NCBI RefSeq assembly: GCF_019091135.1
Contig: NZ_JAGXJW010000022.1
Location: 1 to 64,000 of the forward strand
From: Cohnella sp. GbtcB17
GTDB taxonomy: Bacteria; Bacillota; Bacilli; Paenibacillales; Paenibacillaceae
DNA: 64,000 nucleotides
Direction: 5' to 3'
Of the stretch, positions 51,719 to 59,634 are shown piece by piece. The notes under the pieces were generated by a model. It did not search any database. It was given only the letters and a program-made list of their open reading frames with translations, and was not told the DNA's origin. Every line of letters begins with the position of its first letter. The first letter of the stretch is position 1. Made by a program: the position numbers and the translations under genes.

Positions 51719-52595
51719 TCGCTCCAACCGCGCAAACCTCGCTTGCAGTAAGGTTGCTGCCGGTTGCGCCCGCCGCAGCCGCGCTTTTCTCGCTTACAGC
51801 CCAGCCGCGCCGCTCCAACCGCGCAAACCTCGCTTGCAGCCCGGTTGGTGCCGGTTGCACCCGCAGCAGCCGCGCTTTTCTCGCTTACAGCTCAGCCGCG
51901 TCGCTCCAAGCGCGCAAACCTCGCTTACAGCCCGGTTGCTGCCGGTTTCGCCCGCCACAGCCGCGCTTTTCTCGCTTACAGCCGGGCAGCGCCGCTCTAG
52001 CCGCGCAAACCTCGCTTGCAGCCCGTTTGCTGCTGGTTTCGCCTGCCGCAGCCGCGCTTTTCTCGCTTACAGCCCGGCCGCGTTCGTTCCAACCGCACAA
52101 ACCTCGCTTACAGCCCGGCCGCGTTCACTCCAACCGCGCAAACCTCGCTTGCAGCCCAGTTGCTATCGGTTGCGCCCGCCGCAGCCGCGCATTTCTCGCT
52201 TACAGCTCCGATGCTTCGCTCCAAGCGCGCAAACCTCGCTTGCAGCCCGGTTGCTGCCGGTTTCGTCCGCTGCAGCCGCGCATTTCTCGCTTACAGCCCG
52301 GCCGCGCCGCTCCAACCGCGCAAACCTCGCTTGCAGCACGGTTGCTGCCGGTTCCGCCCGCCGCAGCCGCGTTTTTCTCGCTTACAGCTCCGCCGCGCCG
52401 CTCCAAACGCGCAAACCTCGCTTGCAGCACGGTTGCTGCCGGTTCCGCCCGCTGTAGGCGCGTTTTTCTCGCTTACAGCTCCGCCGCGCCGCTCCAACCT
52501 CGCAAACCTCGCTTGCAGCACGGTTGCTGCCGGTTCCGCCCGCCGCAGCCGCGTTTTTCTCGCTTACAGCTCCGCCGCGCCGCTCCAGCCGCGCT
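51719..52595 (+). repeat. Tandem array of a 91-bp repeat
   Basis: The marker GCAAACCTCGCTT recurs at 51732, 51823, 51914, 52005, 52097 (one base changed), 52138, 52229, 52320, 52411 and 52502. Steps are 91 bases, except one of 92 and one of 41. Each unit contains two related halves around CTCGCTTGCAGC and CTCGCTTACAGC, so the 41-base step is a missing half. All three forward frames stay open through most of the array because the unit has no forward stop, but 91 is not a multiple of three, no start is good, and codon use is unlike genes. I treat it as non-coding. Confidence 0.9.
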
Positions 52596-52613
52596 TTTGT
52601 TCAACCCGCCACA

Positions 52614-52705
52614 AAATCGTTCAATGTGCCCGCCTACCCGCCTCTATATATTTCAACGAGATCGAGAGATCCTTCATTCGACCCGGTTCCTAAGCCTCCT
52701 ATAAT
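52614..52705 (+). promoter_or_regulatory. YesN-type operator/promoter 4 (ABC importer)
   Basis: AGATCG (52659) and AGATCCTTCAT (52667-52677), offset by eight bases, are followed after 22 bases by a perfect -10 TATAAT (52700-52705). A lone AAATCGTTCAA lies upstream at 52614-52624, 53 bases away, and it too has a -10-like TATATT 22 bases downstream (52647). Confidence 0.75.
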
Positions 52706-52752
52706 GAGAACATCAAGAGAGAGAGAGATTACAGGAGCAAAGGAGAACCGCT

Positions 52753-53697
52753 ATGGAAACTACGACTGCGACCCAGGCCGGCAACAAGCGGCGCTTCAAA
52801 TCGAGCCACCGGCGAAAGGACGGGTACAAGCTGCTGCTGGCGGCATTGCCGTTCGTCCTTATCGCCTTCGCCTTCAGCTACGTGCCGCTGTTCGGCTGGA
52901 TTTACGCCTTTTTCGACTATCACCCCGGCATTCCGTTGTCCAAGACGCCGTTCTCAGGACTCGACCGGTTCCGGGAAATGTTCTCCGATCCCCGCATGGG
53001 TCCCGTACTCATGAACACGCTGGCGCTGAGCTTCCTGTCGATTCTGACCGCGCCGATCCCGATGCTGTTCGCCATCATGGTGTCGGAGGTGCGCAGCGGC
53101 TGGTTCAAACGCCTCGTCCAAACCGTGTCTACGCTGCCGCACTACATCAGCTGGATCATCGTCTACGCGCTCGCATTCAGCATGTTCAGCACGGAAGGGG
53201 CGGTCAATACGTTCCTGATGAAACTCGGACTCGGCGGCGCGCCGGTCGACGTGCTCGGCAACTACGAGCGGGTATGGACGGTGCAGACGCTGCTCCTTCT
53301 GTGGAAGTCGGTCGGCTGGAGCGCGATCATCTATCTCGCCGCCATCGTCAGCATCGACAGTGAGCAGTACGACGCCGCGAAGGTCGACGGCGCGGGCAGA
53401 CGGCGCACGATCTGGCACATTACGCTGCCGAGCATCATGCCGACGTTTATCGTGCTGCTGCTGCTGTCCATCAGCAATCTGCTGTCCGCCGGCTTCGAGC
53501 AATATCTCGTATTCAGCAACGTCATGGTCGCGGACCGCATCGAAGTGCTCGATCTGTACGTCTATCGGCTCGGTCTCGTCACCGGCGACTATTCGTACTC
53601 CACGGCCGTCGGGATGTTCAAGTCGATCATCAGCATCGTGCTGCTGTTCACCGTCAACCTGCTGTCCAAAAAATTCCGCGGCCAAGGCATCGTCTGA
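52753..53697 (+). CDS. Sugar ABC transporter permease, LplB type
   Basis: This is the first permease of the oligosaccharide importer, 314 residues with six predicted membrane segments. The EAA loop that contacts the ATPase is AAKVDGAGRRRTIWHITLP. The N-terminus is basic and the first membrane segment is LLLAALPFVLIAFAFSYVPL. The gene is the first of the importer operon, 48 bases after the operator-promoter, with AAAGGAGA before the ATG. No ATPase is encoded in this operon, as usual for this subfamily, which shares an MsmX-type ATPase encoded elsewhere. Confidence 0.95.
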   Translation: METTTATQAGNKRRFKSSHRRKDGYKLLLAALPFVLIAFAFSYVPLFGWIYAFFDYHPGIPLSKTPFSGLDRFREMFSDPRMGPVLMNTLALSFLSILTAPIPMLFAIMVSEVRSGWFKRLVQTVSTLPHYISWIIVYALAFSMFSTEGAVNTFLMKLGLGGAPVDVLGNYERVWTVQTLLLLWKSVGWSAIIYLAAIVSIDSEQYDAAKVDGAGRRRTIWHITLPSIMPTFIVLLLLSISNLLSAGFEQYLVFSNVMVADRIEVLDLYVYRLGLVTGDYSYSTAVGMFKSIISIVLLFTVNLLSKKFRGQGIV

Positions 53698-53723
53698 CCG
53701 TTTGACCGGAAAGGAGCTTTCCC

Positions 53724-54665
53724 ATGAATTCGACTACCGCAACCAAGCCGGCAGCCGTCGCTTCGAAGCCGGAGCGGCGCAGGCGGCCGATCGACTACAA
53801 GGACCTGACGTTCAACTTTTTCAACTACTTGATCCTCGCGCTGCTCGTGCTTGCCACCATTTATCCGTTTTACTACATCTTCATCTATTCGATCAGTGAT
53901 TCGATCGAGGCGCAGAAGGGCGTCACCTTCTGGCCGGCGGGCTTCTCGCTTGAAGCCTACCAGACGACGGTGAAGCTGCCCGGCATTATGGACGCCGCCA
54001 TCGTATCGCTGTCGCGGACGGTCGTCGGCACGCTCATTACCGTTTTCTGCTGCTCGTTCTTCGCTTATCTGATCACGAAGGAAGAGCTGCCGTTCCGCAA
54101 AGCGATCTACCGCTTCGTCCTCGTCACGATGTACTTCAACGCCGGCTTCATTCCGTGGTACCTGACGATGAAAACGTACGGCCTGCAAAACAGCTTCCTG
54201 CTGTACGTGCTGCCGACGGCGCTGGCGGGCTTTAACGTCATTCTGATCAAGACGTTTATCGAACAGCTGCCGGCTTCCCTCGAGGAATCGGCGAAGATCG
54301 ACGGCGCGGGCTATTTCAAGATTTACACGAGCATCATTTTCCCGCTGTCGATGCCGATCATCGCGACGATCGCCGTATTCGCCGCCGTCGGGCAATGGAA
54401 TACATGGTTCGACAACTACTTTCTCGTCGAAAATCCGAAGCTGCAAACGCTTCAGCTCGTGCTGTACAACTTCCTGAACCAATCGAGCAACCTGTCCAAT
54501 GCGACGACCGAGCAGCTCAACCGCGGCGATCTCGTCCGCACGCTGACGCCGCAGTCGATCCGCATGGCGATCACGATGCTCGTAACACTGCCGATCGTAC
54601 TCGTATACCCGATGCTACAGCGGTACTTCGTCAAAGGCATCATGATGGGCGCGGTCAAAGGTTGA
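53724..54665 (+). CDS. Sugar ABC transporter permease, LplC/YtcP type
   Basis: The second permease, 313 residues. The EAA loop is EESAKIDGAGYFKIYTSIIF, followed by the SMPIIATIAVFAAVGQWNTWF membrane region typical of MalG/LplC-type carbohydrate permeases. The C-terminus has YPMLQRYFVKGIMMGAVKG, the standard ending of this subfamily. It follows LplB by 26 bases with GGAAAGGAG upstream. With LplB it forms the membrane channel. Confidence 0.95.
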   Translation: MNSTTATKPAAVASKPERRRRPIDYKDLTFNFFNYLILALLVLATIYPFYYIFIYSISDSIEAQKGVTFWPAGFSLEAYQTTVKLPGIMDAAIVSLSRTVVGTLITVFCCSFFAYLITKEELPFRKAIYRFVLVTMYFNAGFIPWYLTMKTYGLQNSFLLYVLPTALAGFNVILIKTFIEQLPASLEESAKIDGAGYFKIYTSIIFPLSMPIIATIAVFAAVGQWNTWFDNYFLVENPKLQTLQLVLYNFLNQSSNLSNATTEQLNRGDLVRTLTPQSIRMAITMLVTLPIVLVYPMLQRYFVKGIMMGAVKG

Positions 54666-54763
54666 TCCTGAAGCGAGCGCACTCGATTTTCAGCCGACAA
54701 GCTTGGATTATCCGGCGATATCGCCGATAATTATAAATCTCGACTATTCATAGGAGGGTTACA

Positions 54764-56551
54764 ATGAGAAAGAAAGCTACCCTTAAGCTGGGAGCCATGA
54801 TGCTGGCGACGACTTCGCTTCTGCTGTCCGCCTGTTCGGGCGGCAATAACGGCAACAATGCTTCGCCTTCCGCATCTGCTCCGGCAAGCGCCGGCGCAAG
54901 CTCGGCCGCGGCAAGCCCGAGCGCATCGAGCGAGGCGTCCAAAGATCTGGTCACGCTCCGCGTGCTGGTCATGGAGCCGGGCACCAAGTGGAACAAGTAC
55001 AACGAGAGCCCCGTAGCCAAAGCGATCGCCGACAAGATCGGCGTCAAGATCGAATATGTCGAGGCCGACGAAAATAAATTTAACGTCATGCTCGCCAGCG
55101 GCGACCTGCCCGATATCGTCCGCTCGGACGTCAACAAATACCAGAAGCAGCTGATCGAAGGCAATCTGGTCGTCCCGATGGACGACCTGCTCGCCGAGCA
55201 CGGCAAAGACATCACCGCAAACATTCCGACCGTCGTCGAATTCAGCAAGAAAAACTGGAGCAACGGCACGGGCAAGCTGTACTTCCTGCCGCCGCAGGTT
55301 CAGGCGAAGTCCGGCGAGTTCGTCCGTCCGATCACGATCGGCCCGACGATTCGCTGGGATTGGTACAAAGAAGTCGGCGCGCCTGAAGTGAAGACGATGG
55401 ACGACCTGCTGAACGTCGTCGATCAGATCGTGCAGAAGCATCCGAAGACCGACGACGGCAAAAAGGTATACGGCGTCTCGATGTGGCAGGATTGGGGTCT
55501 GTGGCCTTATACGATTCCACCGATCATTTTCACCAACATCGCCGGCGTGACGAGCGACCTGACGATGCACGAGACCGGCAGCACCAAGTTCATCAGCACG
55601 CTGACCGACGAGACGTCCAACTTCTGGACGGCGATGAAGTTCTACTTCGACGCCAACCAGCGCGGCCTGCTCGACCCCGACAGCCTGACGATGAAAAACA
55701 ACGACTACATGGCCAAGGCAACCTCCGGCCAAATCGTCGTCGGACCGGCGACCTGGGCGATGGGCGACTTCAACGCGCAGCACACGAACGACGGCAAAGG
55801 CTTCATCGTCATCCCGGGCGGCAAGTACGCCTGGACGGGCGAGATTCGCCCGCTCGGCTGGCAGGACAAATCGTACAGCATCTCCAAAAGCTCCAAAAAC
55901 CCGGAGAAGGCCATGGAATTCCTGAACTATATCTACTCCTACGAAGGCGCAAGAACGATGTACAGCGGCGTCGAAGGCCAGAACTGGAACATGACGGACG
56001 GCAAGCCGACGCTGACCGAGGACTCGCTGGCACTCAAGGCGACCGGCGGCATTCCGCTCGAATCGTCGGGCATGTCGCTCGACCTGAACATCATCGGCCT
56101 CGGCGGCGACGTCGCCAATCCGCAGGACGGTCAGCCGCTTAACCTGTTCAACACCGAGGAAGCGCTCATTAAGGCGGCGACGCCGCTTGAGAAGGATTTC
56201 GCCGAGCACTACGGTGCGCGCTACTCCGGCGAAGTGTTCGGCAAGCTGATTAAGGAAGGCAAGCTCGTCTCCGCCACGACCTGGATGGACAATATGAGCG
56301 AGGATCAAGTGCTGAAGGAAAACACGGTGCCGGGCGTTACGCTGACGGACGACTGGAAAAAGAAAGAGGCTTCGCTTAAAGAGCTTGCTACGCGCCAAGC
56401 CGCCAAGATCATTCTGGCGAAGGACGAAGCGGCCTATAACAAAGCGAAAGCTGAAGCGCTCGACGCGTTCAAGAAAGCGGGCGCGGACGATTTCACGAAA
56501 TATTACAACGACGAAGTCCAAAGACTGAGAGCGGAGCACGGCCTGCAATAA
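54764..56551 (+). CDS. Extracellular solute-binding lipoprotein of the importer
   Basis: This 595-residue family 1-type binding protein captures oligosaccharides. It is a lipoprotein: the signal peptide ends in LLLSAC with lipidated Cys24, followed by an Asn/Ser/Ala-rich tether. It matches the LplA-type long binding proteins of Paenibacillus (DLVTLRVLVMEPGTKWNKY, SGDLPDIVRSDVNKYQKQL, and a Trp-rich middle). TAGGAGGG precedes the ATG. It is followed by a hairpin terminator and the GH2 gene, so downstream expression is probably lower than that of the transporter genes. The ligand is unknown. Confidence 0.95.
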   Translation: MRKKATLKLGAMMLATTSLLLSACSGGNNGNNASPSASAPASAGASSAAASPSASSEASKDLVTLRVLVMEPGTKWNKYNESPVAKAIADKIGVKIEYVEADENKFNVMLASGDLPDIVRSDVNKYQKQLIEGNLVVPMDDLLAEHGKDITANIPTVVEFSKKNWSNGTGKLYFLPPQVQAKSGEFVRPITIGPTIRWDWYKEVGAPEVKTMDDLLNVVDQIVQKHPKTDDGKKVYGVSMWQDWGLWPYTIPPIIFTNIAGVTSDLTMHETGSTKFISTLTDETSNFWTAMKFYFDANQRGLLDPDSLTMKNNDYMAKATSGQIVVGPATWAMGDFNAQHTNDGKGFIVIPGGKYAWTGEIRPLGWQDKSYSISKSSKNPEKAMEFLNYIYSYEGARTMYSGVEGQNWNMTDGKPTLTEDSLALKATGGIPLESSGMSLDLNIIGLGGDVANPQDGQPLNLFNTEEALIKAATPLEKDFAEHYGARYSGEVFGKLIKEGKLVSATTWMDNMSEDQVLKENTVPGVTLTDDWKKKEASLKELATRQAAKIILAKDEAAYNKAKAEALDAFKKAGADDFTKYYNDEVQRLRAEHGLQ

Positions 56552-56590
56552 TGGCTGCCGCGCGCGGCATAGCCGCTTTGACAGGGAGCC

Positions 56591-56618
56591 GGAGCCGAAT
56601 AGGCTTCGGCTCCTTGTT
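56591..56618 (+). terminator. Intergenic hairpin between binding protein and GH2 genes
   Basis: GGAGCCGAA / TTCGGCTCC is a 9-bp perfect stem with a five-base loop, followed by TTGTTCGTTCG. The weak T tract suggests partial termination that lowers expression of the enzyme genes relative to the transporter. Confidence 0.65.
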
Positions 56619-56655
56619 CGTTCGAAGAAATTTAACGGATAGGAAGTGCCGCAGC

Positions 56656-59634
56656 ATGACGGAACGATATTTGGACGATCTGCAGGACGAGGCTTACGGC
56701 AAATCCTCACTTTACGGAGACGCCGCTTGCGAAACGGAGGCATCCCGGCCAGCGCGCCGGACGATTGCGAGGCTTGTCGACGGCGAAGGAGACGGCTTCG
56801 GGTTAGACAATCCGGGGCCGGAGCGCCTGTCGTTGTCGGGCATCTGGCGTTTGCAGGACAGTGAGCCTGCGGATCCGGGCGATCCCGCGCCCAACACCGG
56901 CTGGTTCGGACGCAAGGCGAAGGCAAGCCGGGGCATGGCGGAAAAGTGGTACGCGCCGGGCACGGATCGAAGCGCCTGGCGCGAGGTAACGGTACCGACG
57001 ACGGTGCAGCGCGCGCTCGTCGGGCTTGGCGAGCTCGCCGATCCGTACTGGGACACGAATACGATCGACGAGCTGGAAACGCACGGCGAGCCGAAGGAGA
57101 CGCCGCTGTGGTTCAGAAGGACGCGCGCGGAGCGCAGCGACTGGTGGTTCGCGCGTTCCTTCGAGGCGCCGGTTAAGTGGCGGGAGCGCCGCCTCTCGCT
57201 GCGGTTCGACGGCATCGACTACTCGGGAACCGTGTTCCTGAACGGCGTGTCGCTCGGCCATCACGCGGGCATGTTCGGCGGTCCCGACCTCGACGTGACG
57301 CGGCTCGTCGACTTCGACGGCCCCAACGAGCTGGTCGTCCGCATCGATCAGGCGCCGCAGTCGTGGAACGGCCTTCTAAAAGGCAGTCCCGGCTTCGGCT
57401 GGCATTACGGGCATCTGATCTCGCTTGGCATCTGGAAGGATGTATGGCTCGCGGCCGAACCCGACATTGCGGTCTCCGACCCGTTTGTCGTCACCCGGTC
57501 GCTCGGGCCGGAAGGCGCCGTGCTGGACATCTCGTACAGCGTCGACAGCTCGCTGACCGAGCCTGTCCCGGTTACGGTTGAAGGCGAAATTCGGCTGCAG
57601 ACGGATGAATCCGAAAAGGCGCATGCCGTTCGTTTTCGAAGCGAGCTTGAAGCGCCGAACGGACGCAGCCGTTATACCGCCCAGGTGACGCTGCGCGAAG
57701 CCGCCCTTTGGTGGCCGGCCGGATACGGCGAGCAGCCGCTTTATCGTTTGAAGCTTAGCGTGAAGATCGCCGATTCGGCGGAAACGGACGCTTCCGGGCG
57801 CGAGGCGGAGAAGGGCCGCAAGCAAGGAAGTGACGTCCCTGCGCTCACGGTCGCCGGCACGGAGACGACGTTCGGCGTGCGTACGGTTGAGATGCACGCT
57901 GCGCCGGGCGCCCGCCCGGAAGCCGATTACCGCTGGCAGTTCGTCGTCAACGGCGTACCGATGTTCATTAAAGGCGCCAACTGGTGCTGGCCGGACCCGA
58001 TGCTCGAGCAGCGCGAAGCGCTGTACGCGCGGCTGATCGGCCTGGCGCGGCGAGGGCATGTGCAGATGCTGCGCGCCTGGGGCGGCGGCATCGTCGAGGA
58101 GGACGTCTTCTATCGGCTGTGCGACGAAGCCGGCATCCTCGTCTACCAGGAGTTCCCGCTGTGCTGGGGACCGATGGACGCGCCGTATACCGACCTTGGC
58201 GTCATCGACAGGCAGGTGACGAGATCGGTAAAGCGGCTGCGCAATCATCCGTCGCTCGTCATGTGGGGCGGCGGCAACGAAAACGGCGAGCACGGCGGCG
58301 CGGACGAAGCGCTGCACCTGGTCGGCCGCCGCTGCCGCGGGCTCGATCCGTCCCGGCCGTTCCACCGGACCGATCCGTGGGGCGGCAGCGCACACAACTG
58401 GAACGTATATCACGGCGGGGAACCGCTCGACGCGGCGACGCTGGCGATGCCGTCCGTTTTTTACGGCGAATACGGCGTGCCGAGCATGCCGGAGCGTTCA
58501 AGCTGCGTGCGGTTCGTGCCGGAGGAAGCGCTGGCCGCCTGGCCGCCGACGGAGGACAGCCGCGGCTGGCTAGCGCATTTCCACCAGTTTTCCCTGAAGG
58601 ACGTCATCAAGGTGATGCGGTACGGCGCATACGGTCCGATTCGGGACTGGGAGACGTATATCGCGTATTCCCAAGCCGCGCAGGGCGAGTCGATCCGCTT
58701 TACCGCAGAAATTCAGCGCGCCGGGGCGATGGAGGGGAAGACGGGGTTCTGGTATTACAAATTCACCGACCTGTTCCCCGGACATTCCTGGGGCGTCGTC
58801 GATTATTACGGTATCCCCAAGCTGTCCTACTATCAGGCGAAACGGGCGTGCAGCCCGCGCGCCGCGTTCGCGACTTATGAGCGGATCGGAGGCTGGCAGC
58901 CGGGCGAGACGTTCGAGGCGGAGCTCCATGCCGCCAACGATACCGGCCATGCGCTGCAGGGCGCTGCGGCGATTGCGACCGTATACGACAGCGAATTAAG
59001 CGAACTGTGGAGCGAGCACTCCGAAGTCGAGCTTGAGGCGAACGGCAGGGTTAAGCTGGGGCGGATCGCTTTTGCGCTGCCCGGCGAGGCCGAGCGGGTG
59101 ACGCCGTTTTTGATGGCGGTGAGGCTTCAGGATCAAGCTGGCGCCGTCATCTCCGATCAGTGGTACGAATTCAATGCGCAGCCGAAAACGACGGACCTGG
59201 TCGCGTTCGAGCAGGCGCATCTGCATGACGGCAACGAATATCCCGGGGCGGTCGCGGAGGAGGCGTTTGCGCTGTACGCGGGGCTGCCGGATGCGCCATT
59301 GCGCCGTCTGCCGCGGACGTCGTTGGCGCTGTCGGTCGAACGCACGAGAGACGGCGGGAACGTCCGCATTTGCAATACGGGAGCCGTACCCGCGATTCGC
59401 GTGACGCTCGGCGGATTTCCACTCGACTGGGACTGCTACCTGTCGGACAACGAGATCGGGCTGCGTCCCGGCGAGGAGCGGACAATTCCGTTTGAAGCGC
59501 CGGCCGGGATGGCGCTTGTCGGACTAACTGCGAGCGCGTGGAACGCGCCGGCCGTTCCCGCATGCGATGCGCGCCTTGCGCAAGATCACCTGTCCGCGAA
59601 CGAACCTAGCCTGGGAGGACACAGCCATGACTAA
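56656..59634 (+). CDS. Glycoside hydrolase family 2 protein (beta-mannosidase-like)
   Basis: A 992-residue cytoplasmic GH2 enzyme. N-terminal beta-sandwich domains include SLSGIWRL, FDGIDYSGTVFLNG and a jelly-roll with VRIDQAPQSWNG. The catalytic barrel starts near MFIKGANWCWPDPM, and RAWGGGIVEEDVFYRLCDEAG is typical of beta-mannosidases. Acid/base Glu542 lies in WGGGNENGEH and the likely nucleophile Glu605 in FYGEYGVPSMPE. There is no signal peptide. The ATG at 56656 follows AGGAAG. It overlaps the GH78 gene by eight bases, so the two are coupled. Beta-mannoside hydrolysis is the best guess from the motif style; other GH2 activities are possible. Confidence 0.9.
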   Translation: MTERYLDDLQDEAYGKSSLYGDAACETEASRPARRTIARLVDGEGDGFGLDNPGPERLSLSGIWRLQDSEPADPGDPAPNTGWFGRKAKASRGMAEKWYAPGTDRSAWREVTVPTTVQRALVGLGELADPYWDTNTIDELETHGEPKETPLWFRRTRAERSDWWFARSFEAPVKWRERRLSLRFDGIDYSGTVFLNGVSLGHHAGMFGGPDLDVTRLVDFDGPNELVVRIDQAPQSWNGLLKGSPGFGWHYGHLISLGIWKDVWLAAEPDIAVSDPFVVTRSLGPEGAVLDISYSVDSSLTEPVPVTVEGEIRLQTDESEKAHAVRFRSELEAPNGRSRYTAQVTLREAALWWPAGYGEQPLYRLKLSVKIADSAETDASGREAEKGRKQGSDVPALTVAGTETTFGVRTVEMHAAPGARPEADYRWQFVVNGVPMFIKGANWCWPDPMLEQREALYARLIGLARRGHVQMLRAWGGGIVEEDVFYRLCDEAGILVYQEFPLCWGPMDAPYTDLGVIDRQVTRSVKRLRNHPSLVMWGGGNENGEHGGADEALHLVGRRCRGLDPSRPFHRTDPWGGSAHNWNVYHGGEPLDAATLAMPSVFYGEYGVPSMPERSSCVRFVPEEALAAWPPTEDSRGWLAHFHQFSLKDVIKVMRYGAYGPIRDWETYIAYSQAAQGESIRFTAEIQRAGAMEGKTGFWYYKFTDLFPGHSWGVVDYYGIPKLSYYQAKRACSPRAAFATYERIGGWQPGETFEAELHAANDTGHALQGAAAIATVYDSELSELWSEHSEVELEANGRVKLGRIAFALPGEAERVTPFLMAVRLQDQAGAVISDQWYEFNAQPKTTDLVAFEQAHLHDGNEYPGAVAEEAFALYAGLPDAPLRRLPRTSLALSVERTRDGGNVRICNTGAVPAIRVTLGGFPLDWDCYLSDNEIGLRPGEERTIPFEAPAGMALVGLTASAWNAPAVPACDARLAQDHLSANEPSLGGHSHD

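Noticed and set aside
51645..52704. Three long overlapping plus-strand frames (up to about 316 codons) in the 91-bp array
   Set aside because: They arise because the repeat unit contains no forward stop. They share the same repeated peptides in rotated frames, and none has a credible start or ribosome binding site.
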